In this document: positions 8,330-16,986 of the stretch, in pieces
Layout: the number at the start of each line of letters is the position of its first letter
Numbering within the stretch: the first letter of the stretch is position 1
From: a virus
Reading direction: 5' to 3' (one strand)
Length of the DNA stretch: 24,121 bases
IMG/VR virus record: IMGVR_UViG_3300034791_000391
Location: 1-24,121 of that record
Program-made: the position numbers and the translations under genes
The notes under the pieces: model-generated
The model's database searches: none
Seen by the model: the letters and a program-made list of their open reading frames with translations, nothing else
Told to the model about the DNA's origin: nothing

Positions 8330-9082
8330 ATGAAAAAGAATACAGTTTTTGTAGACAAACAATACAAGCTAACAAGAGATACACCACCCTTATCTTTAAT
8401 ACTAGCATCTAGGCATACGCAAAGATTTCCTTTATTACATTGGGACGAAGCGACTGGAACTAATCGACCACTTAGATACGCTAGAAATCAAAAAACTCCA
8501 TTTCAAGATGAACAAGACAACTCTGCTATTTTAGAGCCTGTTGTTTTTGAAAATGGATTCTTAAGTGTTCCTAAAAACAATCAAGTATTACAACAGTTTT
8601 TATCTTTACATCCTGGCAACGGACAATTGTTTGTTCAAGTTGACAAGGCTAAGGAAGCTGCTGAAGTTGTAGAGGATTTAAATATGGAAGTAGATGCTTT
8701 AATTGAAGCTAGACAATTAACTTTAGAGCAAGTAGAAAACGTATCTAGAGTTATATTTAATACCGACATAACAAAAGTTAGCACTGCTGAGTTAAGGCGA
8801 GATATTTTAATATTTGCCAAGACAGATCCTAAAGGGTTTTTACAATTGTTAAAAGATCCAATGCTGAAGCTTAACGCTACAGTTCAATCTTTCTTTGATA
8901 AAGGTGTTTTAACTTTAAGAAATGATAAAAAAGAAGTGTGGTTTAATACACCTTCTAATAAAAAGAAAATGCTTAACGTCCCTTATGGAGAAGAGTTTCT
9001 TCACATGGCCGTATCTTTCTTTCAGTCGGATAACGGAGTTGAATCTTTTAAACATCTAAAAGAATTAGCAAAAAATTCATAA
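8330..9082 (+). CDS. Unrecognised protein next to the capsid gene (probable virion or head-assembly protein)
   Basis: This 250-residue protein is not assigned to a family. The N-terminal part (about 1-95) is beta-rich and ordered, with RHTQRFPLLHWDEATG, RNQKTPFQDEQDN and a FENGFLSVPKNNQVLQQFL stretch. The middle (about 105-150) is a charged helical segment (KAKEAAEVVEDLNMEVDAL) and the C-terminal part (about 160-250) looks like a small mixed domain with FFDKGVLTLRNDKKEVWFN. There is no signal peptide, membrane segment or catalytic motif I recognise. It follows the capsid hairpin after an A/T-rich leader, with no -7 element in between, so it is probably read through from the capsid transcript. 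Position suggests a head-completion, decoration or internal protein, but this is inference only. Confidence 0.6.
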   Translation: MKKNTVFVDKQYKLTRDTPPLSLILASRHTQRFPLLHWDEATGTNRPLRYARNQKTPFQDEQDNSAILEPVVFENGFLSVPKNNQVLQQFLSLHPGNGQLFVQVDKAKEAAEVVEDLNMEVDALIEARQLTLEQVENVSRVIFNTDITKVSTAELRRDILIFAKTDPKGFLQLLKDPMLKLNATVQSFFDKGVLTLRNDKKEVWFNTPSNKKKMLNVPYGEEFLHMAVSFFQSDNGVESFKHLKELAKNS

Positions 9083-9087
9083 AAGCC

Positions 9088-9117
9088 TTGAATAGTTAAA
9101 AACATTGCCTATATTTG
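9088..9117 (+). promoter_or_regulatory. Full Bacteroidota-type promoter: TTG-N19-TATATTTG
   Basis: TTG at 9088-9090 is followed after 19 bases by TATATTTG at 9110-9117, matching both halves and the spacing of the flavobacterial/Bacteroides sigma consensus. It is the best promoter in the window. The start of transcription would fall near 9122-9126, only some 20 bases before a terminator hairpin. Confidence 0.7.
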
Positions 9118-9142
9118 CATATGTTTTCATAGTTTGTTGATT

Positions 9143-9174
9143 AAGGTGCTCGCAATAGTGAGTGCCTTTTTTTT
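9143..9174 (+). terminator. Rho-independent terminator before the small paralog pair
   Basis: AAGGTGCTC (9143-9151) pairs with GAGTGCCTT (9160-9168) over nine positions, two of them G-U, around an 8-base loop. The T-run spans 9167-9174. It ends the unit carrying the 250-residue gene and may also stop the transcript starting near 9123. Confidence 0.75.
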
Positions 9175-9175
9175 G

Positions 9176-9183
9176 TACCTTTG
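9176..9183 (+). promoter_or_regulatory. -7 element TACCTTTG immediately after the terminator
   Basis: TACCTTTG fits TAnnTTTG and begins two bases after the terminator T-run, 38 bases before the ATG at 9214. No TTG is present at the expected -33 position, so strength is uncertain. Confidence 0.45.
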
Positions 9184-9213
9184 TTTTTTATTAACATCTA
9201 AAATTTTTAACTG

Positions 9214-9513
9214 ATGACAAAATTTTTAAAAGTACGCACAAGCGCTAATGGCGACCTTATAATGCCAGCTGATAAATTCGTTATGGTTTCTACTGGTGGC
9301 GGAGGTTTTACCACTACTATAATTAATTATCTAACTACTGGAGCATTTGACACTATTACTTTAACTCATGCTGCAGACACGAATAGTGGTTTTAATATGA
9401 TAAACTATATTCAAAATCAATTAATTCAAGTTGCTCAAGGTAAATGGACAGAATCTGTTCTAGACATTACTACTGACGCTCCAACCGTAATCTCTAACGT
9501 TGTAATCTCATAA
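9214..9513 (+). CDS. Small Thr/Ala-rich protein, first of a paralogous pair (candidate virion decoration protein)
   Basis: This 99-residue protein is of unknown family. It reads as short beta strands with a Gly-rich turn (STGGGGF, about 27-33), a conserved core FDTITLTHAADTNSGFNMIN (45-64), then a helix and a final strand ending VISNVVIS. The core aligns with DKVTITHAADASGVAVQNF of the next gene, so the two arose by duplication. There is no signal peptide, Cys or catalytic residue. It is isolated from the flanking genes by terminators on both sides and is separated from its partner by only two bases. An abundant small capsid or tail decoration protein made from its own transcript would fit the arrangement, but nothing in the sequence proves it. 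Confidence 0.65.
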   Translation: MTKFLKVRTSANGDLIMPADKFVMVSTGGGGFTTTIINYLTTGAFDTITLTHAADTNSGFNMINYIQNQLIQVAQGKWTESVLDITTDAPTVISNVVIS

Positions 9514-9515
9514 TC

Positions 9516-9803
9516 ATGATAAAATATTTTTTATACCCACAAACAGGATCTCCTATCCCAGTTTTATTAAACGCTAATAATGTTGAGTCTATTGAGCAAA
9601 CTTCAACAACCGAAACTTCATTTTTTTATGCTGGAGCAGCGGCTGCTGATAAAGTCACTATTACTCATGCAGCAGATGCATCTGGAGTAGCAGTACAAAA
9701 TTTCTTTATATCTGCGCTTGGAACTTTAATGAGCACGTCTTATACTAATGCTGCTCCTTTATTAGCGCCTCCAATTGAAATAACAGGATTAACATGGTCT
9801 TAA
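9516..9803 (+). CDS. Small Ala/Thr-rich protein, second of a paralogous pair
   Basis: This 95-residue protein is a divergent copy of the upstream gene product. The shared core is DKVTITHAADASGVAVQNFF (about residues 46-65), where TITHAAD matches TLTHAAD of the partner. The N-terminus starts MIKYFLYPQTGSPIPVLL and the C-terminus is PPIEITGLTWS. It is co-transcribed with the first copy (two-base gap) and followed by a terminator. The overall low identity outside the core suggests an old duplication with separate roles, for example two different sites in the virion. No function can be assigned from sequence. Confidence 0.62.
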   Translation: MIKYFLYPQTGSPIPVLLNANNVESIEQTSTTETSFFYAGAAAADKVTITHAADASGVAVQNFFISALGTLMSTSYTNAAPLLAPPIEITGLTWS

Positions 9804-9834
9804 CTTTAATATAGTTAATACATAAAAACAAGAG

Positions 9835-9864
9835 GAGGTCAAAATAATTGACCTCTTTTTTTTT
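9835..9864 (+). terminator. Rho-independent terminator after the small paralog pair
   Basis: GAGGTCA (9835-9841) pairs perfectly with TGACCTC (9849-9855) around a 7-base loop, followed by nine Ts (9856-9864). The stem can extend downward by A-U and G-U pairs using AGAG at 9831-9834. Confidence 0.85.
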
Positions 9865-9875
9865 GCTTATCTTTG
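9848..9875 (+). promoter_or_regulatory. Promoter nested in the terminator: TTG-N17-TATCTTTG
   Basis: TATCTTTG (9868-9875) lies 24 bases before the ATG at 9892. A TTG at 9848-9850 sits 17 bases upstream of it, within the 3' side of the terminator stem, slightly short of the ideal 19. It would drive the connector/hub operon. Confidence 0.55.
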
Positions 9876-9891
9876 TACAAAATAAGTAGTA

Positions 9892-10602
9892 ATGATAAAC
9901 TCTGTACGTAATACAGTTTTAGCGATTATAAACAAAAATAACTACGGCTATATATCCCCTTCAGATTTTAACCTGTTCGCAAAGCAAGCTCAGTTAGATT
10001 TGTTTGATGAATATTTTGTTCAATATAATCAGCAAATAAACGAAGAAAACTCCAGAGTATCTGGAACAGGATATGCAGACATTAAGAAAGGATACGAGGA
10101 AGTTATTGATTACTTTTCTAAATTTGCTACATTAACACCAAACACAGTAAATGTGTATACTTTGCCAAGTGATTACTATTTAATAAATCAAATATCTTGC
10201 TTTACAGGTGGACAACTTCAGGGAGAAGCTGAAAAGGTAAGTTCTAGTAAAATAAATTTATTAAACAAATCTTTACTTACATCACCTTCTAGTCTTTATC
10301 CAGCCTATACTCAATCTGGAAATTCAATAACTGTATATCCAAATACTTTTGCTGGCGCACAAGATGTTAAGGCAACATATATTAGATACCCTTTAGACCC
10401 TAAGTGGACTTTTACAACCATATCTAATGGAAGCCCTATTTTTGATCAAAGTCAGTCTGATTATCAAGACTTTGAATTGCCTTTAGACGACTCAAATGAT
10501 TTGGTAGCAAAGATATTACAATACGCTGGAATATCAATCAGAGAAGCAGACGTATTTAAGTTTGGGCAGATTGAAGAACAGTCTCAAAATCAACAACAAT
10601 AG
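9892..10602 (+). CDS. Head-tail connector (ring-type) protein candidate
   Basis: This 236-residue protein has a helical N-terminal part (INSVRNTVLAIINKNNYGYI, then FNLFAKQAQLDLFDEYFVQY) and a beta-rich middle (NTVNVYTLPSDYYLINQISC, about 84-103; YTQSGNSITVYPNTF, about 139-153). A C-terminal helix with YAGISIREADVF follows, then a Gln-rich tail. The pattern LPSDYYLI...ITVYP...VKATYIRYP resembles the adaptor and ring proteins stacked under the portal in P22- and crAss-like phages: a helical bundle with a small beta domain carrying the phrase about seeing a pressure/position value as ...ATYIRYP. It is the first gene of a three-gene run with gaps of two and one bases. Assigned by gene order, size and strand/helix layout; no catalytic motif is present. 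Confidence 0.6.
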   Translation: MINSVRNTVLAIINKNNYGYISPSDFNLFAKQAQLDLFDEYFVQYNQQINEENSRVSGTGYADIKKGYEEVIDYFSKFATLTPNTVNVYTLPSDYYLINQISCFTGGQLQGEAEKVSSSKINLLNKSLLTSPSSLYPAYTQSGNSITVYPNTFAGAQDVKATYIRYPLDPKWTFTTISNGSPIFDQSQSDYQDFELPLDDSNDLVAKILQYAGISIREADVFKFGQIEEQSQNQQQ

Positions 10603-10604
10603 CT

Positions 10605-11528
10605 ATGGCATATATAAATCAAAAAAAGTATTATACCAACGACGGCAACAACCCTACTGACTCTAACTGGGGTTCGTACCAGTACGTTAGCTTAGACGAT
10701 ATAGTCACAAATTTCTTGTTGATGTACGATGGAAACCATTCCTTAGTTAATAACGAGAATAGATATAAAATATTGTTTCACGCAAAGCGTGGAATTCAAG
10801 AATTAAATTACGACGCATTTAAAGAAATAAAATCTTTAGAGCTTACAGTCTTTGATGATCTTAAATTTGTATTACCCTCTGACTATGTCAACTGGGTTAA
10901 GCTGTCGCTATTTAAAGACGGTGTAGTGAGAGATCTCACCGAAAACATACAAGTTCAGTCTGCAGTGTCTTATATTCAAACAGCGAGCTCTACGTTTACC
11001 TATAAGGCCGATGGTGTTACTGTTGAAGAAGAAACCTCTAGTATAGATGCCAAGAGATTAGACGGAAGTTTGCAGAGTATATACTTAAATGACGTTGTTG
11101 ATGAAGATATTGATCCAAACGTTAATAATTACGATTCAGATATTAACAACTCTAGGATCGGAGCTAGGTATGGTTTAAATACAGAAACAGCAAACATTAA
11201 TCCTACGTTTACAATAGATAAAAAATCCGGAGTAATAAACTTTGATTCTACTATGGCAAATCAAAGCTGTATTCTGCAGTATATATCTGATGGTATGGAA
11301 AACGGAAATAATTCTTTAATCACTCTTAATAAAATGTTTGAAGAGTATATCTACGCTTACATAAGTTATGCTGTTTTAAATAGCAAGTTTGGAGTTCAAG
11401 AATATATTATAAATAGAGCTAGAAAAGATAAAGCAGCTTTATTAAGAAATGCAAAAATTAGATTAAGCAATATTCACCCAAGTAGACTCTTAATGAGCAT
11501 GAGGGGGCAGAACAAGTGGATAAAATAA
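10605..11528 (+). CDS. Second head-tail connector (ring-type) protein candidate
   Basis: This 307-residue protein begins MAYINQKKYYTNDGNNPTDS and has a helical adaptor-like region (YKILFHAKRGIQELNYDAFK, about residues 56-75). Next comes a beta element, LKFVLPSDYVNWVKLSLF (about 86-103), and an insert with many Asp and Asn residues (about 130-210). A final helical region, FEEYIYAYISYAVLNSKFG (about 246-264), leads to a basic end, LLMSMRGQNKWIK. The phrase FVLPSDYVNWVKLSLF parallels TLPSDYYLINQISC in the upstream gene, so the two share an architecture. Such pairs occur as consecutive connector rings between portal and hub. It ends one base before the giant hub gene and must be co-expressed with it. 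The assignment depends on context and on this internal similarity. Confidence 0.6.
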   Translation: MAYINQKKYYTNDGNNPTDSNWGSYQYVSLDDIVTNFLLMYDGNHSLVNNENRYKILFHAKRGIQELNYDAFKEIKSLELTVFDDLKFVLPSDYVNWVKLSLFKDGVVRDLTENIQVQSAVSYIQTASSTFTYKADGVTVEEETSSIDAKRLDGSLQSIYLNDVVDEDIDPNVNNYDSDINNSRIGARYGLNTETANINPTFTIDKKSGVINFDSTMANQSCILQYISDGMENGNNSLITLNKMFEEYIYAYISYAVLNSKFGVQEYIINRARKDKAALLRNAKIRLSNIHPSRLLMSMRGQNKWIK

Positions 11529-11529
11529 A

Positions 11530-14500
11530 ATGGCAAAAACTCAAAGAAATTTTGTTAAAGGGCGGATGAACAAAAGCCTTGATGAAAGGCTTCTACCTAA
11601 TGGTGAATATGAAGACGCATTAAATGTAAGGCTAGGTTCTACAGAAGACTCTGAGATTGGTACTGTTGAAAACTCAAAGGGAAACACTCAGCTTACAGCG
11701 TTAATTTATAAAGATGAAATTAGATTAAGCGCAGAAGCGAAGACTATAGGAGCTTATGAGGATGGTGCTAATGAGACTATATATTGGTTTGTTCATGACC
11801 CAGCTTTTACTTCAGGAGAAACTGGTAGATTAGATTTAATTGTTTCTTTTAACACTACAACCGGAAGAGCAACCTATCACGTTGTTAGTATAGATGACGG
11901 AAGTGGTATAGTTACGACTCTTAACTTCGATCCAAAATATTTAATAACAGGCGTAAATTTAGTTGGAGATTTATTGTTTTTTACAGACAATTTGAATCCC
12001 CCTAGGTTTATAAATGTTATAAGAAACTATCCAATTCCTAGCGCTTCTAATGTAGACGGCTTTACAGCTGAGAGTATTTTGGTTATAAAAAAACCACCAA
12101 TCGCCGCTCCAACAATAGCTCCTTTTGTCAACGCCTCACAAAATAATTTTTTAGAAAATAAATTTATTTGTTTTGCTTATCGCTATGAGTATCAAAACGG
12201 ACAATTTTCTGCAGTATCTCAGTTTAGTGACCCAGCTTTTTTATCTAAATCTTTTTCTTTTAGTTATAATACTTTTCTTAACGAAGGGATGACTAATTCT
12301 GCAAATGCTGTTTCAATAACATACAACACGGGAGGTCCTTTAGTTACTGGAATTGAATTGTTATTTAAAGAAATGAATGACCCTACTATTAAAGTAATAG
12401 AGAGGATTAATAAAGATGAGGCTGGATTACAGCCCGACAACGACCAAGTATATGTTTTTGATAATCAAAAAATATTTACTGTACTTCCTGAATATGAAAT
12501 ACTAAGGCTTTACGATAATGTCCCTATAACCGCTAAGGCTCAAACTTTAATGGGGAATAGGATTGTTTATGGAAATTATGTAGAGGGATACAATTTAGAA
12601 GATAGGTTTGGAGCTCCTTTAAATCTTTCATTTGAAGCCAACTTAAAGACTTTAGACATAGACCTGTCTACTGTACCTGACTCAACTAATAGCGGAGAAT
12701 ACCGTCTTGATGGTAGTTCAGAAAATATTCCTGCATCTATATTTAATATAGATCTAACGGCTTTTGATAATCCAGAGTCTTTAAAGACTGGTGCTAACAT
12801 ATCTTTTAATTTTACATTTGAACACTCTTCTTTTAATGGAATAGGAGTTAACACTGATTTTCCTGATGCCACAACCACAGCCACAAGTATTTCTTTTGTT
12901 TATATATTAGCTCAAGACTTTACCTCAGTACATGATTTAGTAATTAGTAATGATTTTGTATCAAGAGTCGGTACTGCAGCAACAATAAAAACTGTTGCTA
13001 ATTCATGCGACGGAACAACACTTACTGATCAATTCAACTGTCTTATACCTGCCCTTCTTGGATCTTACGAAAAAGTAGCTAGCGGAATATCGGAAATAGA
13101 TCAACCTATTACTATTACTTCAAGCCCAAACTCTGGGGTCGTAGGATTTCAGATTGTGGCTATGAGATTTAGAAATCCAACAGGGCCTAAATTTTTAACC
13201 GAATACTATACTATATTAAGCGGATCTGCTTCATATCAAAAAATAAACAACGCCTTTAGTCTTCATAGCAATAGAGGGTACGAGCTAGGCATGGTTTACA
13301 TGGATGAATTTAATAGATCTTCTACAGCTTTAGTAAGTCCTGAAAACACAATACACATTCCTTGCGCTAACTCAGCTTTGCTTAATACTATACAAGCTAC
13401 AATACCTGGGGGCATTTCAGCGCAAACAGCTCCTGATTGGGCAAAAAGATATAAGTTTGTAATTAAACCTAGTAAAAGCACGTATGAAACGATTTACACA
13501 AATGAGTTTTATAACGATCCTGAAGACAATTATGTTTACTTTCTTTTAGAAGGTGAAAACGCAAACAAGGTTGAAGCGGGAGATCGATTAATTGTTAAAA
13601 GAGACTCTCAAGGGCCAAGAACTAATTGTACTTACACTACGGTTTTAGAAAAAGAATCTAAGGCTGCTGATTTTTTAACTATTGAAAACCCCTTAAACCC
13701 TGGTCAGACTCCGCAGGATAATATTTCTATTCAGTCTGGGGTATACATGAAGCTTAGCCCTAATAACTTTATAGCTAACAACAATGAGACACCTGGGGGA
13801 GATGTTTTTGAACCAGGGTTTCTTACGGAAAAAGGTGATTTAAGCGGAAATAATCCTGGCTCATATGCGATGAACGCATATCCTGTTAACATTTCTGATG
13901 CTGCAAGCCCCGCTGATTATGTAGATGTTACTGTTCCGGGCGGTAGTTTTTCTACAATGTATTTTAGACTTGCAAGAGGGAGGGCGGGAACATATTCTGG
14001 CGCTTGCGATGGCAGAGAGTATGTTTTAGAAATAGAAAATAGAGCAAGTGCTGACTACAATAATTTTAAAGATTATTGGGATGGAGAGAATTTAGGAGAC
14101 TTAATAGATACTGGGGTATCGGATTTTTCAAATGACCGCGCACCTGCATTTAAAAACTTTTATGTTTCCACACTATTAACTGAAGCTAGAAACCCTTTAA
14201 TAACTGATTTCACAACTGCGGCTAATTTTAATATTTGGCAGTTTTTTAGAAACAGTATTACAAATCAATTGTTTCTAGTAACAGTTGGAGGGCCTGGATG
14301 TGAACGCTACAATGCCCTTTTTACTGGAAGTAGATTTCATGCAGAAACAGAGATTGTTGTAGATAGGTCAGACGGAACTATTGTTTTTGAAACTTTGCCT
14401 ACTGATGCTTTGCCTGATGTGTGGTATGAAAATGATTTATCTTTTCCTATTGACGATTTAGGTCAGCACAGCGGCAACGTTCAAGATCAAATAATTAATT

Positions 14501-16965
14501 TTGAAACCACAGGGGCAACAGCGACTCAAGATGCAATAATAGACACGGGATTTTATGACTGCATTTCTTTTGGAAATGGTGTTGAGAGTTATAAGATGAG
14601 AGACTCTATTAACGGAAAAGCTTTAACTTACGGGAACAGAGTAACAAGTACTTCTGCTGAGTTATACAAGGAAGCCAATAGATTCGCAGACTTAACTTAT
14701 AGCGGAATATTTAATGACGAATCTAATGTTAATAAGCTAAACGAATTCAACTTAGGTTTATTAAATTTTAAACCACTTGAAGAGTCTTACGGTCCTATAG
14801 AAAAGTTAGACGGAAGACGTACAGATATATTAGTCTTACAAGAAGATAAAATATCTTATGTATTAGTGGAGAAGGATCTTCTTTCTGATGCGTCTGGTGG
14901 TGGAGCTTTAACCTCTGTACCTCAGGTTTTGGGAACTCAAATTGCTAGATCTGAAGAATATGGCATAAGTAATAATCCAGAGAGTTATACGAGATATGGA
15001 GTAGATAGATTTTTTACAGATCAAAAAAGAGGAGCTGTTATTCAGCTTAGAGGAAGTAGCGCTCAAAATGATCAGCTTCAAGTTATCTCTCAGTTTGGAA
15101 TGAGAGGTTGGTTTAGAGACTTTTTTATTGACACTGTTTCTAATCAAAAGTTAGGAGGGTTTGATCCTTACATGAACGAATATGTGTTAGCTTCAACGGG
15201 TCAAAGTTTAGCGCCTATAGAAATTCCTTGTTTGGCTGGAGGATCTGTTGAAAACATAACGATTACTCCAGGTGAAGAAATAACTTATTGCGTTGACGTA
15301 GGTCAAGATGTGGGAATTGTTGACGTAGACTTTACCATTCCCCCAGGGAATTCAGGAAATGAATATACGATTGACGCCTTGTACAATGGATCTAGAGTGT
15401 CTAGTGGAAGACAAGCTTCTAGCGGTAGAATAAGTGTTTCCAAAGGACAAACTGATCCATCTGAGGTTACTATAATAGCATCAACAACAGCAACAAGTCC
15501 TGATACAATACAGATTAAAGTAAGTAATGTTCAGAAAAAACCATTAAATCTGTACAGCATTGCGCTAACAAGTAGCGGAGAAGCCGGAGAGTTTATTCAC
15601 AACCAATATGCTTGGACTGACGGAGCGTTTAGATCTCCTCTTCATTCAAATTTAGTTTCAATTGGAAACGATCCTGCTAATCCTTCAGTATCTCAATACA
15701 CTAAAGTCAGTGGTCCTCAGGGTAGCGGAATAGTTCCTACTGAAGGAGCTGCGGTTACCATGATAAGCAATAATATTGAATCAGATAATTTTAATTTTAA
15801 CCCCTTAAACAACACCTTTCAGTACCTAAGAACTCCTGTTTTATACGGTAATAGCGCTGCAGATGTATTAGCTTTAAAGGCCGCAGCAACTTTAGCAACG
15901 CCTACAGTTGTTACTCCCGGAAACCCTAATAGATACTCTGCTGATTTTATAATGCCAGGTGGATCTGATAATGATAATCTTTATTTGCTTTGGGATTACA
16001 GAAACGCTACTTCAGCAGTTCTTTGTCAAGAAAACACATTAAGAGATGCGTGTTGTGTTTGCGAAATTAATCCTAGCAAAAATTGTGAAGAAGGGGTATC
16101 TTACTCTGGCGTTTCTCAATATCCTTCTACTACAATAATAAATTTAGGATCAGACATAGGAAGTGTTTCTTTACAATTTAATGCATCAGATTCTCCTGAC
16201 AGATTTACAGTAGAGTTCGATGGAGTTGTTGTAATAGACACTGGATACAGAGGGAATCCGATTTATCAAGGACAACTTAATACTGCTTTAGCTGCTTTAG
16301 GTGCAGCTCCAGCTAGAATAACGCCACCGGATAGTGGATCGGTTTCGTTTACGAAGTCTAATGCATTTCCTACCGCAATATTAAAGGTTTATTCTCCTTT
16401 AGATCCTGCGGCTTGGACTGCTATAGTTAGTTGTGTTAGTGCAGTAACACCTGTGCCTACAGCGACGCCTACGCCTACTCCAACGGCATTACCGATAACG
16501 CCTACACCGACGGCAGCAACGCCAACTCCTACAGCAACTCCTGCAGGACAAACGCCAACTCCAACTCCTGTACCAACAGCGACTCCTACGAGTACCCCAG
16601 CTACACCGACACCGAGTCCTACAGCTGCTACTCCTGTACCGGCAACGCCTACACCAACGGCAGTGCCCGTAACACCTACTCCAACCGCTACACCGCTTAG
16701 TTTATTTGGAATAGATGCTCTTTTGACTGTTTTCTCTAGTAGTAGTGACGCGTGTGATGAAGGAGTGAGTGGCACTAATCAAATTTTTACAGCAACAAAT
16801 GGAGTTATTTTACCCGAACCTGGAGCTCAATTGTATACCACCTCTTCTGGCGGAGTTTGGACTTACGGAGCAGGCTACATGGCAATAGATGAGCCAGGTT
16901 CATCCGATCCATCTTATGTACAATTCAATTCTAGCGGGGTTACAATAGATTCAGGAATTTGTTAA
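11530..16965 (+). CDS. Giant tail hub / muzzle-like structural protein with Pro-Thr tract and Cys-ended C-terminal module
   Basis: This 1811-residue protein starts with a signature seen in hub or 'stabilization' proteins of Bacteroidota podoviruses: NFVKGRMNKSLDERLLPNGE followed by YEDALNVR and GTVENSKGN (about residues 7-52). Most of the body (to about 1500) is beta-rich repetitive sequence consistent with beta-propeller or stacked-sandwich folds, as in P22 gp10 and the crAss muzzle; it would close the tail and bind the receptor-recognition proteins. A Cys cluster (ACCVCEINPSKNC, about 1507-1519) leads into a beta-sandwich-like module (about 1519-1637) with FTVEFDGVVVIDTGYRGN and a final SC. 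A mucin-like Pro-Thr tract (about 1640-1722) and a small module ending in Cys (about 1723-1811) follow. No transmembrane segment is apparent. The next gene continues in the same frame after a single TAA (see findings). Confidence 0.75.
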   Translation: MAKTQRNFVKGRMNKSLDERLLPNGEYEDALNVRLGSTEDSEIGTVENSKGNTQLTALIYKDEIRLSAEAKTIGAYEDGANETIYWFVHDPAFTSGETGRLDLIVSFNTTTGRATYHVVSIDDGSGIVTTLNFDPKYLITGVNLVGDLLFFTDNLNPPRFINVIRNYPIPSASNVDGFTAESILVIKKPPIAAPTIAPFVNASQNNFLENKFICFAYRYEYQNGQFSAVSQFSDPAFLSKSFSFSYNTFLNEGMTNSANAVSITYNTGGPLVTGIELLFKEMNDPTIKVIERINKDEAGLQPDNDQVYVFDNQKIFTVLPEYEILRLYDNVPITAKAQTLMGNRIVYGNYVEGYNLEDRFGAPLNLSFEANLKTLDIDLSTVPDSTNSGEYRLDGSSENIPASIFNIDLTAFDNPESLKTGANISFNFTFEHSSFNGIGVNTDFPDATTTATSISFVYILAQDFTSVHDLVISNDFVSRVGTAATIKTVANSCDGTTLTDQFNCLIPALLGSYEKVASGISEIDQPITITSSPNSGVVGFQIVAMRFRNPTGPKFLTEYYTILSGSASYQKINNAFSLHSNRGYELGMVYMDEFNRSSTALVSPENTIHIPCANSALLNTIQATIPGGISAQTAPDWAKRYKFVIKPSKSTYETIYTNEFYNDPEDNYVYFLLEGENANKVEAGDRLIVKRDSQGPRTNCTYTTVLEKESKAADFLTIENPLNPGQTPQDNISIQSGVYMKLSPNNFIANNNETPGGDVFEPGFLTEKGDLSGNNPGSYAMNAYPVNISDAASPADYVDVTVPGGSFSTMYFRLARGRAGTYSGACDGREYVLEIENRASADYNNFKDYWDGENLGDLIDTGVSDFSNDRAPAFKNFYVSTLLTEARNPLITDFTTAANFNIWQFFRNSITNQLFLVTVGGPGCERYNALFTGSRFHAETEIVVDRSDGTIVFETLPTDALPDVWYENDLSFPIDDLGQHSGNVQDQIINFETTGATATQDAIIDTGFYDCISFGNGVESYKMRDSINGKALTYGNRVTSTSAELYKEANRFADLTYSGIFNDESNVNKLNEFNLGLLNFKPLEESYGPIEKLDGRRTDILVLQEDKISYVLVEKDLLSDASGGGALTSVPQVLGTQIARSEEYGISNNPESYTRYGVDRFFTDQKRGAVIQLRGSSAQNDQLQVISQFGMRGWFRDFFIDTVSNQKLGGFDPYMNEYVLASTGQSLAPIEIPCLAGGSVENITITPGEEITYCVDVGQDVGIVDVDFTIPPGNSGNEYTIDALYNGSRVSSGRQASSGRISVSKGQTDPSEVTIIASTTATSPDTIQIKVSNVQKKPLNLYSIALTSSGEAGEFIHNQYAWTDGAFRSPLHSNLVSIGNDPANPSVSQYTKVSGPQGSGIVPTEGAAVTMISNNIESDNFNFNPLNNTFQYLRTPVLYGNSAADVLALKAAATLATPTVVTPGNPNRYSADFIMPGGSDNDNLYLLWDYRNATSAVLCQENTLRDACCVCEINPSKNCEEGVSYSGVSQYPSTTIINLGSDIGSVSLQFNASDSPDRFTVEFDGVVVIDTGYRGNPIYQGQLNTALAALGAAPARITPPDSGSVSFTKSNAFPTAILKVYSPLDPAAWTAIVSCVSAVTPVPTATPTPTPTALPITPTPTAATPTPTATPAGQTPTPTPVPTATPTSTPATPTPSPTAATPVPATPTPTAVPVTPTPTATPLSLFGIDALLTVFSSSSDACDEGVSGTNQIFTATNGVILPEPGAQLYTTSSGGVWTYGAGYMAIDEPGSSDPSYVQFNSSGVTIDSGIC
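16442..16695 (+). repeat. Pro-Thr-rich coding tract in the hub protein
   Basis: About 83 codons encode a low-complexity string dominated by Thr-Pro and Ala (units such as TPTPTA and TPTATP). Synonymous codons change from unit to unit, so the protein repeat is much stronger than the DNA repeat. It probably forms an extended, possibly O-glycosylated spacer before the last module. Confidence 0.9.
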
Positions 16966-16970
16966 CTTTG
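16963..16970 (+). promoter_or_regulatory. -7 element TAACTTTG overlapping the hub stop codon
   Basis: TAACTTTG fits TAnnTTTG; its TAA is the stop codon of the 1811-residue gene. It is 24 bases before the ATG at 16987, the same spacing as at 9868. No TTG lies at the ideal upstream distance. Confidence 0.5.
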
Positions 16971-16986
16971 CAGTAATAAAAAATTA

